Origin: Legionella impletisoli
GTDB taxonomy: Bacteria > Pseudomonadota > Gammaproteobacteria > Legionellales > Legionellaceae
NCBI RefSeq assembly: GCF_900639875.1
Contig: NZ_CAAAIA010000008.1
Span: 1 to 64,000 of the forward strand
Direction of reading: 5' to 3'
DNA length: 64,000 bases
Numbering within the stretch: position 1 is the first letter of the stretch; the number at the start of each line of letters is the position of its first letter. Shown in pieces: positions 26,272-36,300 of this stretch. Position numbers and translations under genes: made by a program. The notes under the pieces were generated by a model. The model did not search any database and was not told where the DNA came from. It saw only the letters and a list, made by a program, of their open reading frames with translations.

Positions 26272-26991
26272 ATGCCTAGTTTAACTGTTTTTAACCGCCG
26301 TTTCACCCCAAGCTTGTGGATGACGATCATCGCGCTTTTGGTTTTGACCTTATTTTTACGTTTAGGTTTTTGGCAGATTGCTCGCGGTAGTGAAAAAAAA
26401 GCGATGTTGGCGAATGAAAAAAAATACGCGTCGATTGCCCCCATATCCTGGGTTCCAGGCGAACGATATCCTCTAAATTACCAGCGAGTAAAACTAACCG
26501 GTTATTATCTTCCCGATCTATTATTCTTGGATAATCAACATCACAACCACCGTGTAGGCTACCATGTTCTCTCTCCTTTAAGTTTAGCAAATGGAGCATT
26601 GGTTTTAATTGATAGAGGATGGATCCCGAATGAGCGCGGGCGTGACGAGCTTCCGAACATTAATATTCCTCGAGAAACTCAGGAAATTATAGGGGTTGCT
26701 TATTTCCCTTCCCAAAAGCGTATTGTTTTAGGCGATATGGTCGAAAAAAAAACAGATCGCGCATCGATCATAGAATGGATAGATACACAAGATATCAGTC
26801 ATTTTTTGCATAAATCGGTCTATCCGTTTATTATTCGCCTTGATGAACATGAAGCGCACGGTTTTATAAGGAAATGGCCTATCGTTTCTATGTCGCCAGA
26901 GCGCCATTATGCTTATGCATTTCAATGGTTTGCTATGGCTTTTGTCATATTGATTTTATTTATTGGGTTAAATCTTAAGAAAAAACCATGA
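26272..26991 (+). CDS. surf1: SURF1 family oxidase assembly protein
   Basis: 239 residues with an N-terminal (about 16-34) and a C-terminal (about 215-235) transmembrane helix enclosing a periplasmic domain. SURF1 patterns are FWQIARGSEKKAML, NYQRVKLTGYYLPD and VLIDRGWIPNERGRDELP. It assists haem a insertion into oxidase subunit I. It overlaps the next gene by 4 bp and leads a maturation operon surf1-x-ctaA-ctaB-sco. Confidence 0.93.
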   Translation: MPSLTVFNRRFTPSLWMTIIALLVLTLFLRLGFWQIARGSEKKAMLANEKKYASIAPISWVPGERYPLNYQRVKLTGYYLPDLLFLDNQHHNHRVGYHVLSPLSLANGALVLIDRGWIPNERGRDELPNINIPRETQEIIGVAYFPSQKRIVLGDMVEKKTDRASIIEWIDTQDISHFLHKSVYPFIIRLDEHEAHGFIRKWPIVSMSPERHYAYAFQWFAMAFVILILFIGLNLKKKP

Positions 26992-27521
26992 ATTACAACC
27001 GTCGCTATCTTGTGCCAATTATCTTGGTATTTCTGTTTGCTTCCCCCGGAATTGCAGCCTATGTGTTCTATCATCACCCGCAGTGGTTAGCTGGAACAAA
27101 GCTTAATCATGGGATCCTGCTACAGCCGCCAATTGCTATCAAGAATGCTCCTCATCCTTCCAAATGGCAGCTGGTACTTTGGGCTCCAAGCGTTTGTGAT
27201 AAGACGTGTGAGCATCAACTGGAGGCATTAGCTCGAATTCGCTTGGCTTTAGGGCGACGGCTTTATGAAGTGAACGTGCAACTGTTGTTAGGTCCTCAGG
27301 CAGAAGCCTTATCGAGTAATTTAATTTCTAAGTTAAAAGACCATGATATTTTAATTGCTCGACTGAATGAGTCTCATAGTCAATCTGGGGCGAATTTACC
27401 TCATTATTCTCAATTATATATTGAAAATCCTACGGGTTATTTAGTACTGGCTTATTCCTCCCAAACGAAGCCAGAACCTATTCATAAAGATTTAAAGCAT
27501 TTATTAAACGTGAAAGAGTAA
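26988..27521 (+). CDS. Membrane-anchored oxidase-associated protein of unknown function
   Basis: 177 residues: one N-terminal transmembrane helix and a periplasmic thioredoxin-like part containing WQLVLWAPSVCDKTCEHQLEALARIRLALG, where CDKTC (CxxxC) recalls SCO proteins. Genes in this place between surf1 and ctaA in Gammaproteobacteria are usually called cytochrome oxidase-associated hypothetical proteins. Its Cys pair suggests copper or thiol handling; the fold is degenerate compared with true SCO. Confidence 0.75.
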   Translation: MNYNRRYLVPIILVFLFASPGIAAYVFYHHPQWLAGTKLNHGILLQPPIAIKNAPHPSKWQLVLWAPSVCDKTCEHQLEALARIRLALGRRLYEVNVQLLLGPQAEALSSNLISKLKDHDILIARLNESHSQSGANLPHYSQLYIENPTGYLVLAYSSQTKPEPIHKDLKHLLNVKE

Positions 27522-27528
27522 GTAATCG

Positions 27529-28611
27529 ATGAATGTAAACTTTTTACGACGCCTTACCTCAATGGCATTAGTTTTGGCTTTAATGGTGGTTATGCTCGGC
27601 GCTTACACGCGATTAACCGATGCAGGCTTAGGATGTCCTGATTGGCCAGGATGCTACGGTCATATGGTTTTGCCAACCGCTGTTAATGGATTGACAAAAG
27701 CACAAGCCAATTTTCCCGCTCTCCAATTAGAAGAGCGAAAAGCTTGGACGGAAATGGCTCACCGTTATGCTGCCGGAAGCTTAGGGTTACTGATTGCAGC
27801 AATCTTTTTTCAAACGATATGGCTTCGTCGTAAATCATGTAACCTTCCTAAAACGGCGCCCACTATGTTAGTGGGGTTTGTCTTTTTTCAAGCGATGTTA
27901 GGCATGTGGACTGTGACGTTGAAGTTATTTCCACCGGTTGTTATGGGGCATCTTTTGGGTGGCATGTTGATTTTTACAACTCTATGCTATTTTCGGTGGC
28001 AGCTCAGTCACATAAACACTCGAGATTGCTTACGACCTGTTAGCCAGCTACCTTTGTCAACAAAGATCAGTCATGACGAAAGAAACCTTATTCAGAACTT
28101 AAGCGTGTGGCATAAATGGATTGGTTGTGCTGTGATGGTTGTATTTCTACAGATAGCGCTTGGTGGGTGGGTGAGTTCTAACTATGCCGGTATTGCCTGT
28201 GTTGGTTTTCCCACTTGTAATGGTTTATTTTGGCCACAATTATATCTTAAAAAAGCATTTAATTTCTTATCCCCCATTGGAGCGAATTATCAAGGTGGGC
28301 TGTTAGATATTGATGTTCGAATCACTATTCATTTTATTCATCGATTGGGTGCTTTCATTACTGCAGGGTTCGTTGTTATTTTATCCACCCTATTGATTGC
28401 GCGGGTGCGAGACACTTCGATAAAATTAATAGCTGGCCTTGCCTTAGTACTTATATCTATCCAATTTATCCTCGGCATAGTAAATGTGGTTTATTTGCTG
28501 CCCTTATGGGTAGCAGTGGCTCATAATGGGGTTGCGGCCTTACTGTTTGCTACTATGTTGAGTTTGTTTTACCGGTCAAGAGGAGGCAAATCGAATGCAC
28601 CTCAAACTTAA
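27529..28611 (+). CDS. ctaA: Haem A synthase (CtaA/COX15)
   Basis: 360 residues, eight transmembrane helices. Haem-ligand and signature segments are [50 protein letters not shown] and [10 protein letters not shown]. Two Cys pairs (GCPDWPGC and ACVGFPTC) are present. It oxidises the haem O methyl group to make haem A. It precedes ctaB with a 17 bp overlap, the typical arrangement. Confidence 0.94.
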   Translation: MNVNFLRRLTSMALVLALMVVMLGAYTRLTDAGLGCPDWPGCYGHMVLPTAVNGLTKAQANFPALQLEERKAWTEMAHRYAAGSLGLLIAAIFFQTIWLRRKSCNLPKTAPTMLVGFVFFQAMLGMWTVTLKLFPPVVMGHLLGGMLIFTTLCYFRWQLSHINTRDCLRPVSQLPLSTKISHDERNLIQNLSVWHKWIGCAVMVVFLQIALGGWVSSNYAGIACVGFPTCNGLFWPQLYLKKAFNFLSPIGANYQGGLLDIDVRITIHFIHRLGAFITAGFVVILSTLLIARVRDTSIKLIAGLALVLISIQFILGIVNVVYLLPLWVAVAHNGVAALLFATMLSLFYRSRGGKSNAPQT

Positions 28612-29479
28612 TTTGCCACTAACCGCATCCTGGCGGGATTATTTAGAACTTTGTAAACCAAAAGTTGTAGCACTCATGCTTTTGACGGTCTTAGTGGGGA
28701 TGTATCTTGCTGTACCGGGTTGGGTTGCTGTAGAAACCTTGGTGGCTTCTCTTACAGGAATTGGGCTTTGTGCTGGCAGTGCAGCCGCTATAAATCATTT
28801 GGTCGATAAGCGAATCGATGCCATCATGGCTCGGACACGAAAAAGACCCATTGCGCGAGGGCGGTTGTCAGAAAAACAAGGACTTTGGTTTGCTATGGCA
28901 TTAGGTAGTGTAGGCTTAATTATTCTTAGTCTTTTTGTTAATACGCTTACAGCGATACTCACATTTATTACCTTAATTGGTTACGCTGGAATTTATACTG
29001 GGTATTTAAAACGTGCTACACCACAAAATATTGTGATTGGTGGGCTTGCTGGGGCTGCTCCTCCTTTGTTAGGTTGGACGGCGGTAACCAATCAGTTGGA
29101 TCCTCATGCTTTATTATTAGTGCTCATCATTTTCACTTGGACTCCGCCGCATTTTTGGGCTTTAGCGATTTATCGCTTTGAAGATTATAAGGACGCTGAA
29201 ATTCCTATGTTACCCGTTACCCATGGAATTCGATTCACTAAATTAAACGTCTTGTTATATACCATCTTACTGATTGTTGTGACCTGCCTGCCTTTTCTTG
29301 TCGAGATGAGCGGCTGGCTGTATTTAACAGGCGCTTTAGTGTTAGGCGGCCGATTTTTATATTGGGCGATTGTGTTGTATCGTTCGAATAAACCCGTAGT
29401 TGCTATGCGTACGTTTCGTTACTCGATTGTTTACTTAATGTTGTTGTTTCTTTTTTTATTGCTTGATCATTATATTTAA
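28595..29479 (+). CDS. ctaB: Protohaem IX farnesyltransferase (haem O synthase)
   Basis: 294 residues and about nine helices of the UbiA prenyltransferase fold. The prenyl diphosphate-binding motif is [20 protein letters not shown] (NxxxDxxxD), and a second set is [17 protein letters not shown]. It converts haem B to haem O, the substrate of CtaA. It overlaps the end of ctaA and is followed 9 bp later by sco. Confidence 0.95.
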   Translation: MHLKLNLPLTASWRDYLELCKPKVVALMLLTVLVGMYLAVPGWVAVETLVASLTGIGLCAGSAAAINHLVDKRIDAIMARTRKRPIARGRLSEKQGLWFAMALGSVGLIILSLFVNTLTAILTFITLIGYAGIYTGYLKRATPQNIVIGGLAGAAPPLLGWTAVTNQLDPHALLLVLIIFTWTPPHFWALAIYRFEDYKDAEIPMLPVTHGIRFTKLNVLLYTILLIVVTCLPFLVEMSGWLYLTGALVLGGRFLYWAIVLYRSNKPVVAMRTFRYSIVYLMLLFLFLLLDHYI

Positions 29480-29488
29480 GGGGTTCAT

Positions 29489-30133
29489 ATGCCTGACAAA
29501 TCAAATCGTATAACCTTGACTGTAATTGCATTGATAGCATTTGCAGCACTTGTATTGGGAGTATTTGTTTCACAATACTTCTTTAAGGAATCAAAGCCTG
29601 ATCTAAGTCACTTTCACGGCACTTTATTGAGTAAGCCACGTGATGTTAATCCGTTTGATTTAACAGGAACGGATCAACGCCCATTTAATAATGCTCGTTT
29701 AAATAATCAGTGGACCATGATGTTTTTTGGATTTACTCGCTGTGGTTATCTTTGTCCAACCACCATGGCAGAGCTCGGTAAATTTTATCGTGTTCTTGAG
29801 AGTCAAGGTGTGAAAACGTTACCTAAAGTCGTCATGATTTCCATCGACCCCGATCGAGATAGCTTAGACATCTTGAGCAACTATGTTAAGGCATTTCATC
29901 CTGATTTTCAGGGTGCTCGAGGCGATAAAGAAGCGATTAAAGCGATGACTCGTGAATTAGGAATTGCTTATGCGAAAGTGGCTTTAAATAATAATATTGA
30001 TCCAGAGCATTACGATATAGAGCATACCGGAACGGTCTTGTTGTTTAATCCGAAAGGTGAATTAAGTGCGTTTTTTACTTCCCCTCAAAACGCAAATAAC
30101 TTGGCTGAAGATTATCTTATGTTAACGTCTTGA
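29489..30133 (+). CDS. SCO1/SenC copper chaperone
   Basis: 214 residues. An N-terminal transmembrane anchor (about 8-30) precedes a thioredoxin-fold domain with CGYLC (Cys85, Cys89) and the copper-ligand His179 (DIEHTGTV). SCO proteins deliver copper to, or reduce, the CuA site of oxidase subunit II. It ends the surf1-ctaA-ctaB operon. A few tens of bases after the stop there is a weak hairpin (CCCAGGA/TCCTGGG, about 30179-30207) that might act as a terminator. Confidence 0.92.
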   Translation: MPDKSNRITLTVIALIAFAALVLGVFVSQYFFKESKPDLSHFHGTLLSKPRDVNPFDLTGTDQRPFNNARLNNQWTMMFFGFTRCGYLCPTTMAELGKFYRVLESQGVKTLPKVVMISIDPDRDSLDILSNYVKAFHPDFQGARGDKEAIKAMTRELGIAYAKVALNNNIDPEHYDIEHTGTVLLFNPKGELSAFFTSPQNANNLAEDYLMLTS

Positions 30134-30384
30134 TAATAAACTTCTTTGGACCAGTGACAGAACAAGCGAAATAATTTCCCCAGGACCTTCTTCTTGAAGC
30201 TCCTGGGCTATAAATATTCTTCTCAAAATATCTGCGAGCCATATAAACCTGATCTAAACTGTATGTATACCATAAGGAAACAGCGTCCTCATTGTATCCA
30301 TCAAATGAGCCGTCTTGGTGTATCAAGTCAATACTGAACAGTCGGGGAGTGGTTTGGCTTTGCAATTAAAGGAACTTAGTAGTC

Positions 30385-31293
30385 ATGAAAATTGCTATAT
30401 TAGCGACAAATCCTAATTTGTATTCCCATCAGCGATTAAAAGAAGCAGGGGAAGCTGCAGGACATGAGATTAAAATCATTAATTTTTTATCTTGTTATAT
30501 GAACGTCGCAGCATCCAATCCCAAAGTGTATTATCGTGGCGGCGCTCCATTACCAAAATTTGATGCAGTGATTCCTCGTATTGGCGCTTCGAATACTTTT
30601 TACGGTACAGCTGTATTACGTCATCTTGAAACGATGGGTATTTACACCCTAAATGAGTCCATTGCTATCTCTAGATCTCGCGATAAATTTCGCTCTCTCC
30701 AATTATTAGCCCGAAAAGGCCTCCCAATGCCTTTAACAGGCTTTGCGCAGTCCCCAGACGATACGGATAGTTTGATTCAGATGGTTGGAGGCCCTCCTTT
30801 AGTTATTAAATTACTTGAGGGAACTCAGGGAAAAGGCGTTATTCTAGCAGATAGTCATAAATCAGCGGTAAGTATTATCAACGCGTTTAAGGGTATGCAT
30901 GTCAATATACTCGTTCAAGAATTTATTGCTGAATCTCATGGAACAGATATTCGATGCTTAGTGGTAGGTGAAAAAGTAGTCGCAGCAATCAAGCGCCAAG
31001 CGAAAGAGGGGGAGTTTCGTGCCAATGTTCACCAAGGTGGGAATGCATTTAAAATAAAATTATCCTCACAAGAACGAGCTTTAGCTATTGCAGCCACCAA
31101 AACAATGGGTTTAAAAGTAGCTGGCGTTGATATTCTTCGTTCAAACCATGGTCCCCTGGTGTTAGAAATCAATTCTTCTCCGGGATTAGAAGCGATTGAA
31201 AAAACAACGGGCGTGAATATAGCAGGTGAAATTATTCATTACATTGAAAAGCATGCTAAACCCCTAGGGAGTAACAAGCGATTCCAAGGCTAA
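30385..31293 (+). CDS. rimK: Ribosomal protein S6-L-glutamate ligase (RimK)
   Basis: 302 residues of the ATP-grasp superfamily. Visible are the RimK N-domain ([21 protein letters not shown]), [18 protein letters not shown] as ATP-binding strand-loop, and [16 protein letters not shown] for metal binding. It adds glutamate residues to the C-terminus of ribosomal protein S6 or makes poly-alpha-glutamate. Its length is that of E. coli RimK. Monocistronic on the plus strand; convergent with the CtlX-like gene. Confidence 0.93.
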   Translation: MKIAILATNPNLYSHQRLKEAGEAAGHEIKIINFLSCYMNVAASNPKVYYRGGAPLPKFDAVIPRIGASNTFYGTAVLRHLETMGIYTLNESIAISRSRDKFRSLQLLARKGLPMPLTGFAQSPDDTDSLIQMVGGPPLVIKLLEGTQGKGVILADSHKSAVSIINAFKGMHVNILVQEFIAESHGTDIRCLVVGEKVVAAIKRQAKEGEFRANVHQGGNAFKIKLSSQERALAIAATKTMGLKVAGVDILRSNHGPLVLEINSSPGLEAIEKTTGVNIAGEIIHYIEKHAKPLGSNKRFQG

Positions 31294-31307
31294 GGCATTG
31301 GGTCTTT

Positions 31308-32345
31308 CTAAACAAGTGGTGGAAATATTTCAGCAATCATACATCGTGCGCTTCCACCACCAATCGTTTCTATGGTAGTCAACTCCATAGGCAAAAGTGT
31401 TGAATATTGCTTCAAGAGCGAGCGTTGTTCTGGGGTAAAATGATCATAAGCTTGCTGTGACAGAATCAGTAAGCTTTGGTTTTGACGATTTGTCAGTTCT
31501 ATAATATTGCCACAGAGATGGCTAACTTGCTCGCTCGTAATGGCTATAATGTTTTTATGTGTGGTCATGAGTGATTGCCTAACATTTTCTCGTTCTTTTG
31601 GGTCATGGATGCATTCAAGGCAAACCACAGCGCAGTGCTTTGTTAACCCCATCATCACGTTAGTATGATATATCGGTTGGCTATTCACTCCGTAACTGGT
31701 AAATATTATGGTTTGATAATTTAAAAGCTTGGCTACTGTATTAACCAAGGCTTTATCCGTTCTGGGAGATAAAGAAGCATAAATTAGCTTATGTTCTCGG
31801 TCGAAGATCATGCTTCCTGTGCTTTCTAATACTCCTTCCTGTTCAATTCGCAAATCCACGAATTGATTAATCTGGATCTGATGCTTTTCCAACAGCGCTT
31901 TTAAGCCTTCAGGATTGACTTCTTTCTTGCGATTTTCCGTTAACATCGGATAGAGCAAAACCGTAAGCTTTCCTTCTTCATCAATATGCGTTGAAAACCA
32001 GTTATTCGGGAATACAGCATCGGCAAATTGGGCGTTTTCATTTAACAACATGACCATAACGTCATGCTCTTCGAGGCGTTGCACCATATTGTTAAACTCT
32101 CGCAACACGTTCTCATGATAATTCTCATCATGAATTTTTTGCTGATAAGCATTTGTTTTGGCAGTTTGATGGTTATATTCAAAGCCTACTGGTGGCACCA
32201 TGACGACGTGTGCTGTGGTAGGAGGAGAAGAAAAAGCCAAAGTCGATCGCATCACAAACATACTCAATAAGACCGGAAGAAAAAAAATATAACAAATTTT
32301 GGGTATCTGGAAGTTTCTGATGAATTTTATTTGATTCAAAGCCAT
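31308..32345 (-). CDS. CtlX-like amidinotransferase/arginine deiminase family protein with N-terminal signal
   Basis: 345 residues. From about residue 43 it follows the CtlX/arginine deiminase-related fold: TAHVVMVPPVGFEYNHQTAKTNAYQ, the FPNNWFSTH motif (with Asp/Asn in ADAVFPNNW), ESTGSMIFD, the His in HTNVMMGL and a C-terminal GGGSARCMIAEIF with catalytic Cys. Family members degrade citrulline or arginine-like guanidines. Unusually, about 40 residues precede the domain and include a hydrophobic stretch (ICYIFFLPVLLSMFVM) then RSTLAFSSPP, looking like a signal peptide. An internal start would give a cytosolic enzyme. Confidence 0.85.
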   Translation of the reverse strand: MALNQIKFIRNFQIPKICYIFFLPVLLSMFVMRSTLAFSSPPTTAHVVMVPPVGFEYNHQTAKTNAYQQKIHDENYHENVLREFNNMVQRLEEHDVMVMLLNENAQFADAVFPNNWFSTHIDEEGKLTVLLYPMLTENRKKEVNPEGLKALLEKHQIQINQFVDLRIEQEGVLESTGSMIFDREHKLIYASLSPRTDKALVNTVAKLLNYQTIIFTSYGVNSQPIYHTNVMMGLTKHCAVVCLECIHDPKERENVRQSLMTTHKNIIAITSEQVSHLCGNIIELTNRQNQSLLILSQQAYDHFTPEQRSLLKQYSTLLPMELTTIETIGGGSARCMIAEIFPPLV

Positions 32346-32440
32346 TCCTTTGAGAATTGACCATCCGGCAAATCGTTTGTTGAAAGATGTATAAAAATAT
32401 CATGTTGTGCTCAGGGTGCATAGGTTAAATTTAAGCTAAA

Positions 32441-32680
32441 TTAATTGTGTCTTTTATCACTTTTCCCAAGCAACCAATCAGAGCTGACTTCCAACTCATC
32501 GGATAAGATATCTAATAGGGGTTCTGAGACGCTGGTATTACCATTAAGAATGGCTTCTGCTTTAAATTTAGGAACTTTTAATAGTTTGGCAAAGACTTCT
32601 ACGCGTTCTTCTCGATTTTGAGGAACACCAATCTCATCCAATTCTTTGTTGAGTCGTTCAGAAAATTGTCTATTGCCCAT
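32441..32680 (-). CDS. Small XRE-like DNA-binding protein
   Basis: 79 residues: MGNRQFSERLNKELDEIGVP, then a helix-turn-helix-like stretch (RVEVFAKLLKVPKFKAEAILNGN) and DELEVSSDWLLGKSDKRH, the typical end of XRE/cI-type domains (SSDWLLG). The start at 32680 has a strong GGGGAGG upstream; the frame stays open 30 codons further without a site. Probably a local regulator. It sits between the CtlX-like gene and hemH on the same strand. Confidence 0.72.
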   Translation of the reverse strand: MGNRQFSERLNKELDEIGVPQNREERVEVFAKLLKVPKFKAEAILNGNTSVSEPLLDILSDELEVSSDWLLGKSDKRHN

Positions 32681-32831
32681 GATGCCTCCCCGTGTGATCT
32701 TGAGCATGAATCGCGTCATATCCTCATTTGGGTGTAACGGATACAAGTACTTTATGTGGGTATAGCACATATTTTATTATTTGCAATAAACAATCAATTA
32801 GATGGTAATTTGTACTAAAGTCTGGTTGTTA

Positions 32832-33842
32832 TCAACCATTAGGTGATATTGAGGTGGGGGATTGTATGATCTGTGTGATCGCTTCAACCCAGGCTTCATT
32901 TGCATTCAGGCAAGGTATTAATGTGAACGTCTCGCCTCCCAGCTTCTGCCATTGAGCTTGGGCTTGAATTCCAATTTCCTCTAATGTTTCTAAGCAATCT
33001 GCAACAAACGAGGGGCAAGTAACGGCTAATTTCTTAACCCCTTGCTCAGCAAGCTCTACCAGAACTTTGTCCGTATAAGGCTCAATCCATCGTGTTTTGC
33101 CAAGACGAGACTGAAAGGAGGTGAGATAGGTCGTGCTTGATAATTCAAGTTGTTTGGCGATAGCCTCGGTTGTACGTAAACATTGAGCACGGTAGCAGCT
33201 TGGATTTTGTGAGGAATCGATGGAGCAACCCTGGCTGCATAAAGATTTACAAGATCCTCTGAGAAGATGATTTTCTGGTACGCCATGGTAACTAAAAAGA
33301 ATCATATCCTGATCATCGATATAAGGCTTAATTAATTCTGCTTGCGCTTTAATAAAGGCTGGATGCTGATGAAAATCTCGAATGATGGTTAAAGAGGGAA
33401 TAATTGCATTACGCTGGATTAATTGTAAGGCTTTTTCGAGGCTGCTTCCTGTTGCGGCAGAAGAGTATTGCGGGTAAAGTGGGAGAATAATGATATGCTC
33501 ACAATCCGCGAGTTCATCCAGTGCTGATTCGAGGCTAGGTTTTCCATATCGCATGCCGAGCACAATGTTTGTATCGCTCAGTGTTTCTTGTAGTTTTCTG
33601 GTTAATGTTTCGCAATGCATGAGTAACGGCGAGCCTTCTTTCGTCCAAATGGCTTGATAAGCTTTCGCAGAGCGCTTTGGTCGCGTAGGCAGAATAATTC
33701 CATAGAGCAAGATATAGCGCAAAAGAGCAGGTAAATGAACCACGCGCTTATCAGATAAGAACTCCCGCAAATACAGCCTAACGTCTGAAGGTTTAGGCGC
33801 TTTAGGGGTACCAATGTTAATGAGTAATAAGCCTTTTTTCAT
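32832..33842 (-). CDS. hemH: Ferrochelatase
   Basis: 336 residues. Signature pieces are LLINIGTPKAPKPSDVRLYLREFLSDKRV at the N-terminus, the catalytic-His segment FSYHGVPENHLLRGSC, the SFQSRLGKTRWIEPYTDKV motif and the FVADCLETLEEI Glu motif. It inserts ferrous iron into protoporphyrin IX, the last step of haem biosynthesis. Several extra Cys (CKSLCSQGCS) occur just after the His motif, and might reflect an iron-sulfur or disulfide element. The gene is monocistronic. Confidence 0.94.
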   Translation of the reverse strand: MKKGLLLINIGTPKAPKPSDVRLYLREFLSDKRVVHLPALLRYILLYGIILPTRPKRSAKAYQAIWTKEGSPLLMHCETLTRKLQETLSDTNIVLGMRYGKPSLESALDELADCEHIIILPLYPQYSSAATGSSLEKALQLIQRNAIIPSLTIIRDFHQHPAFIKAQAELIKPYIDDQDMILFSYHGVPENHLLRGSCKSLCSQGCSIDSSQNPSCYRAQCLRTTEAIAKQLELSSTTYLTSFQSRLGKTRWIEPYTDKVLVELAEQGVKKLAVTCPSFVADCLETLEEIGIQAQAQWQKLGGETFTLIPCLNANEAWVEAITQIIQSPTSISPNG

Positions 33843-33948
33843 TATGAGATATCAATAATCCGTAATGCCTGGTTTAAAACTTGGTGAAGCCAAGTCTATT
33901 GGCGAGAAACTAGGGTGTGATTATATATGATTTTATGATTAATTTGGG

Positions 33949-33986
33949 AAAAAATAGGCGACACGACGACTTATAGTCGTCATGTC
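33949..33986 (-). terminator. Rho-independent terminator of the cold-shock gene
   Basis: Read on the minus strand, GACATGACGAC pairs with GTCGTCGTGTC around a TATAA loop and is followed by GCCTATTTTTTCCC. It lies about 40 bases after the csp stop. Confidence 0.8.
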
Positions 33987-34027
33987 ATCGACTCAGTCCA
34001 TTCAGGCGGAACCACCTAAGGGCATTA

Positions 34028-34252
34028 TCAGGCTAATTCGGCTTCTTCAGCTAGCGCTGTAACATTGGCTGCATGTAAGCCTCGTTCGCCACGTTCTACA
34101 TCAAAATTTACCGTTTGGCCGGCTACGAGAGTTTTATAACCTGTTCCTTGAATCGCGGAAAAATGAACAAAAATATCATCGCCGCCGCCTTCAGGAACGA
34201 TAAAACCCCATCCTTTGGCATTGTTAAACCATTTTACTTCGCCTGTAGCCAT
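34028..34252 (-). CDS. CspA-family cold-shock protein
   Basis: 74 residues, one OB-fold. The RNA-binding motifs RNP1 (KGWGFI, 13-18) and RNP2 (DIFVHFS, 26-32) are intact. It acts as a nucleic acid chaperone. AAGGAGG precedes the ATG. The long gap upstream suits the structured 5' leader that such genes carry; whether this copy is cold-inducible is unknown. Confidence 0.95.
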   Translation of the reverse strand: MATGEVKWFNNAKGWGFIVPEGGGDDIFVHFSAIQGTGYKTLVAGQTVNFDVERGERGLHAANVTALAEEAELA

Positions 34253-34580
34253 GCTTCCTCCTTTTTGCTAAAGCTATCAATCGTCGACTGGCGATATCAG
34301 GTTACAGCTTGCCAGCTGAGCAATTGCATTTCTCCATAAATGACAATTGAAAACACCATTTTTTTAATGGTTCAATCCAACATAACCTAAAATTGAATTA
34401 AATCTCAAGATCTTTTTAGAAAAAACCGCAAAACCTAAAAAATGAATAGTAATTTTTTAAGCAAGGTGCCAGAAATTCCTGCTCGATACGGATCGTTTCT
34501 TATGACATTTTGGCAAATGGTTCATGCAAGAACTAAACTGTTTCAAATGAACAAGGATTTTAAAGCTCTGGGAGAAAAGA
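34253..34580. promoter_or_regulatory. Divergent intergenic region: csp leader and Ere-like promoter
   Basis: 328 bp without a gene. On the minus strand, the 90 bases before csp contain self-complementary stretches (CAGCTGGCAAGCTG), compatible with a structured leader. On the plus strand the esterase-like gene begins after GGGAGAAAAG. I see no clear operators. Confidence 0.4.
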
Positions 34581-35891
34581 ATGGTCAAGGAAGTATACGG
34601 TAAGTTAATTCATTTATTAAATGAAGCAGCCGTTCCAATGCCGAGCAATGAACATTACGAAACCATTTTAGACGACATCGGCGAGGCCCGTTTTGTTTTA
34701 ATGGGTGAAGCCACGCATGGGACGCATGAGTTTTATCAAGCTCGTATCGAATTAACTAAATTATTGATAGAAAAAAAAGGATTTATGGCTATCGCCATCG
34801 AAGGGGATTGGCCAGATGCTTATCGTATTCATCGCTACGTCATGAGATTAGGTAGTGATGATAATGCCCATGAAGCCTTAAATGACTTTAAGCGGTTTCC
34901 AACTTGGATGTGGCGAAATACCACCATGCCCCCTTTTTTAAGTTGGCTTCGAACGTTTAATGACACCCTTGACGCTCCTCGAAGAAAAGTCGGATTTTAT
35001 GGGTTAGATCTATATAGTTTAAATTCATCCATGCAGGCAGTAATTGATTATTTGAAAAAAAATGATCCGGATGCAGCCGAGCGGGCAATAAAACGTTACG
35101 ACTGCTTTAATCATATGGGTGTGGACCCACAGGCTTATGGGTATCTAATTAATGCGGGAATAAAAAAAGCTTGTATCAAAGAAGCGTTGGAGCAACTCCT
35201 CGAACTGCAGCATGATGCCCATCAATATTTAGGAAAAGATGGTCTTCAAGTCGAAGAAGAATACTTTATGGCTAAACAGAATGCTGAGCTTATTCGAGAC
35301 GCTGAGCTTTATTACCGTACGATGTTTGAAGAACGTGTTTCTTCATGGAATGTTCGTGACAGGCATATGGCAGATGCGGTGAATGGAATTGCCTCTCATC
35401 TGGAGAAGCGGTTTAATTCACCGGCCAAGTTGATCATTTGGGCACATAATTCACATGTGGGTGATGCCCGTGCAACGGAAATGGGAGAGCGTGGCGAGTG
35501 GAATATCGGTCAGCTAATTCGTGAAGAGCACGGTTCTGATGCTTACATCATAGGATTTTCAACGTATGAGGGAACTGTCGCTGCGGCATCCAATTGGGAT
35601 GCGCCGGTTGAACGAAAAAAGGTTGTTCCTGGTATGGAAGGCAGCTACGAGGCCCTGTTTCATGATCTGAAATACGATCAATTTTTTCTGAAATTAATCG
35701 ATAATAAAGATATTGAACATTATCTGAAAATTCCTCGACTAGAGCGAGCAATTGGCGTTATCTATCGTCCTGAAACAGAGCGTATGAGCCATTATTTTTT
35801 TACTAAGCTGCCCTATCAATTCGACGGCATTATCCACTTTGATCATTCTACTGCGGTGACTCCTTTAGATATCAGTCAAGCATGGGAATAA
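34581..35891 (+). CDS. Erythromycin esterase-like family protein
   Basis: 436 residues of the Ere/EreA-like superfamily. The N-terminal metal/catalytic pattern MGEATHGTHEFYQAR (Glu43, His46) and EGDWPDAYRIHRYV are conserved, as is WAHNSHVGDARATEMG. Distant chromosomal homologues are widespread in environmental bacteria and often lie with stress genes, so macrolide resistance should not be assumed. It heads the stress-gene stretch with csbD and a large SDR fusion 180-400 bp downstream. Confidence 0.85.
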   Translation: MVKEVYGKLIHLLNEAAVPMPSNEHYETILDDIGEARFVLMGEATHGTHEFYQARIELTKLLIEKKGFMAIAIEGDWPDAYRIHRYVMRLGSDDNAHEALNDFKRFPTWMWRNTTMPPFLSWLRTFNDTLDAPRRKVGFYGLDLYSLNSSMQAVIDYLKKNDPDAAERAIKRYDCFNHMGVDPQAYGYLINAGIKKACIKEALEQLLELQHDAHQYLGKDGLQVEEEYFMAKQNAELIRDAELYYRTMFEERVSSWNVRDRHMADAVNGIASHLEKRFNSPAKLIIWAHNSHVGDARATEMGERGEWNIGQLIREEHGSDAYIIGFSTYEGTVAAASNWDAPVERKKVVPGMEGSYEALFHDLKYDQFFLKLIDNKDIEHYLKIPRLERAIGVIYRPETERMSHYFFTKLPYQFDGIIHFDHSTAVTPLDISQAWE

Positions 35892-36069
35892 AAATATAAA
35901 GGCGGTCTGAAATTTAAAGACGATTACCGTGACTAAATCCTGGGTTCAGGCAGCTTAATCCTTACGTATGCTGTCGTGCCTATTCGACATGAGCTGGCAA
36001 AGTCTTTTTTTTTTCAAAATTTTTAGACTAAGCTTAAGATGAAAGCGATATTAAAAGGAGAAGGACATC

Positions 36070-36267
36070 ATGAATAAGGATATTTTTGAAGGCAACTGGG
36101 AGCAAATCAAAGGTGAATTAAGACAATTTTGGGGAAAGCTGACTGACGATGATTTGCAACAAATTAAAGGTAATCAAGAAGAGCTTCTTGGTAAATTACA
36201 AAAGCATTATGGGTATACGAAAGAAGAAGCTAAAAAAGCAGTGAATGATTTCATGAACTCTCGATAA
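36070..36267 (+). CDS. CsbD-family stress protein
   Basis: 65 residues: MNKDIFEGNWEQIKGELRQFWGKLTDDDLQQIKGN, then LLGKLQKHYGYTKEEAKKAVNDF, the full CsbD pattern. AAAAGGAGAAGG precedes the ATG. CsbD (Bacillus) and YjbJ (E. coli) accumulate in stationary or osmotic stress; the biochemical role is unknown. It is followed by the SDR-SPW-VKOR gene on the same strand. Confidence 0.93.
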   Translation: MNKDIFEGNWEQIKGELRQFWGKLTDDDLQQIKGNQEELLGKLQKHYGYTKEEAKKAVNDFMNSR

Positions 36268-36300
36268 TCCAATCAATTAAGAATAAAAAGAGAGAATAAT

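Noticed and set aside
30117..30365. Minus-strand 82-codon frame after sco
   Set aside because: It starts with TTG without a ribosome site, overlaps the sco end and contains a hairpin; some protein-like segments remain, so a decayed gene is possible but not supported.
34581..35891. Macrolide resistance gene
   Set aside because: The Ere-like superfamily is broad; chromosomal members in stress loci are not known to give resistance.
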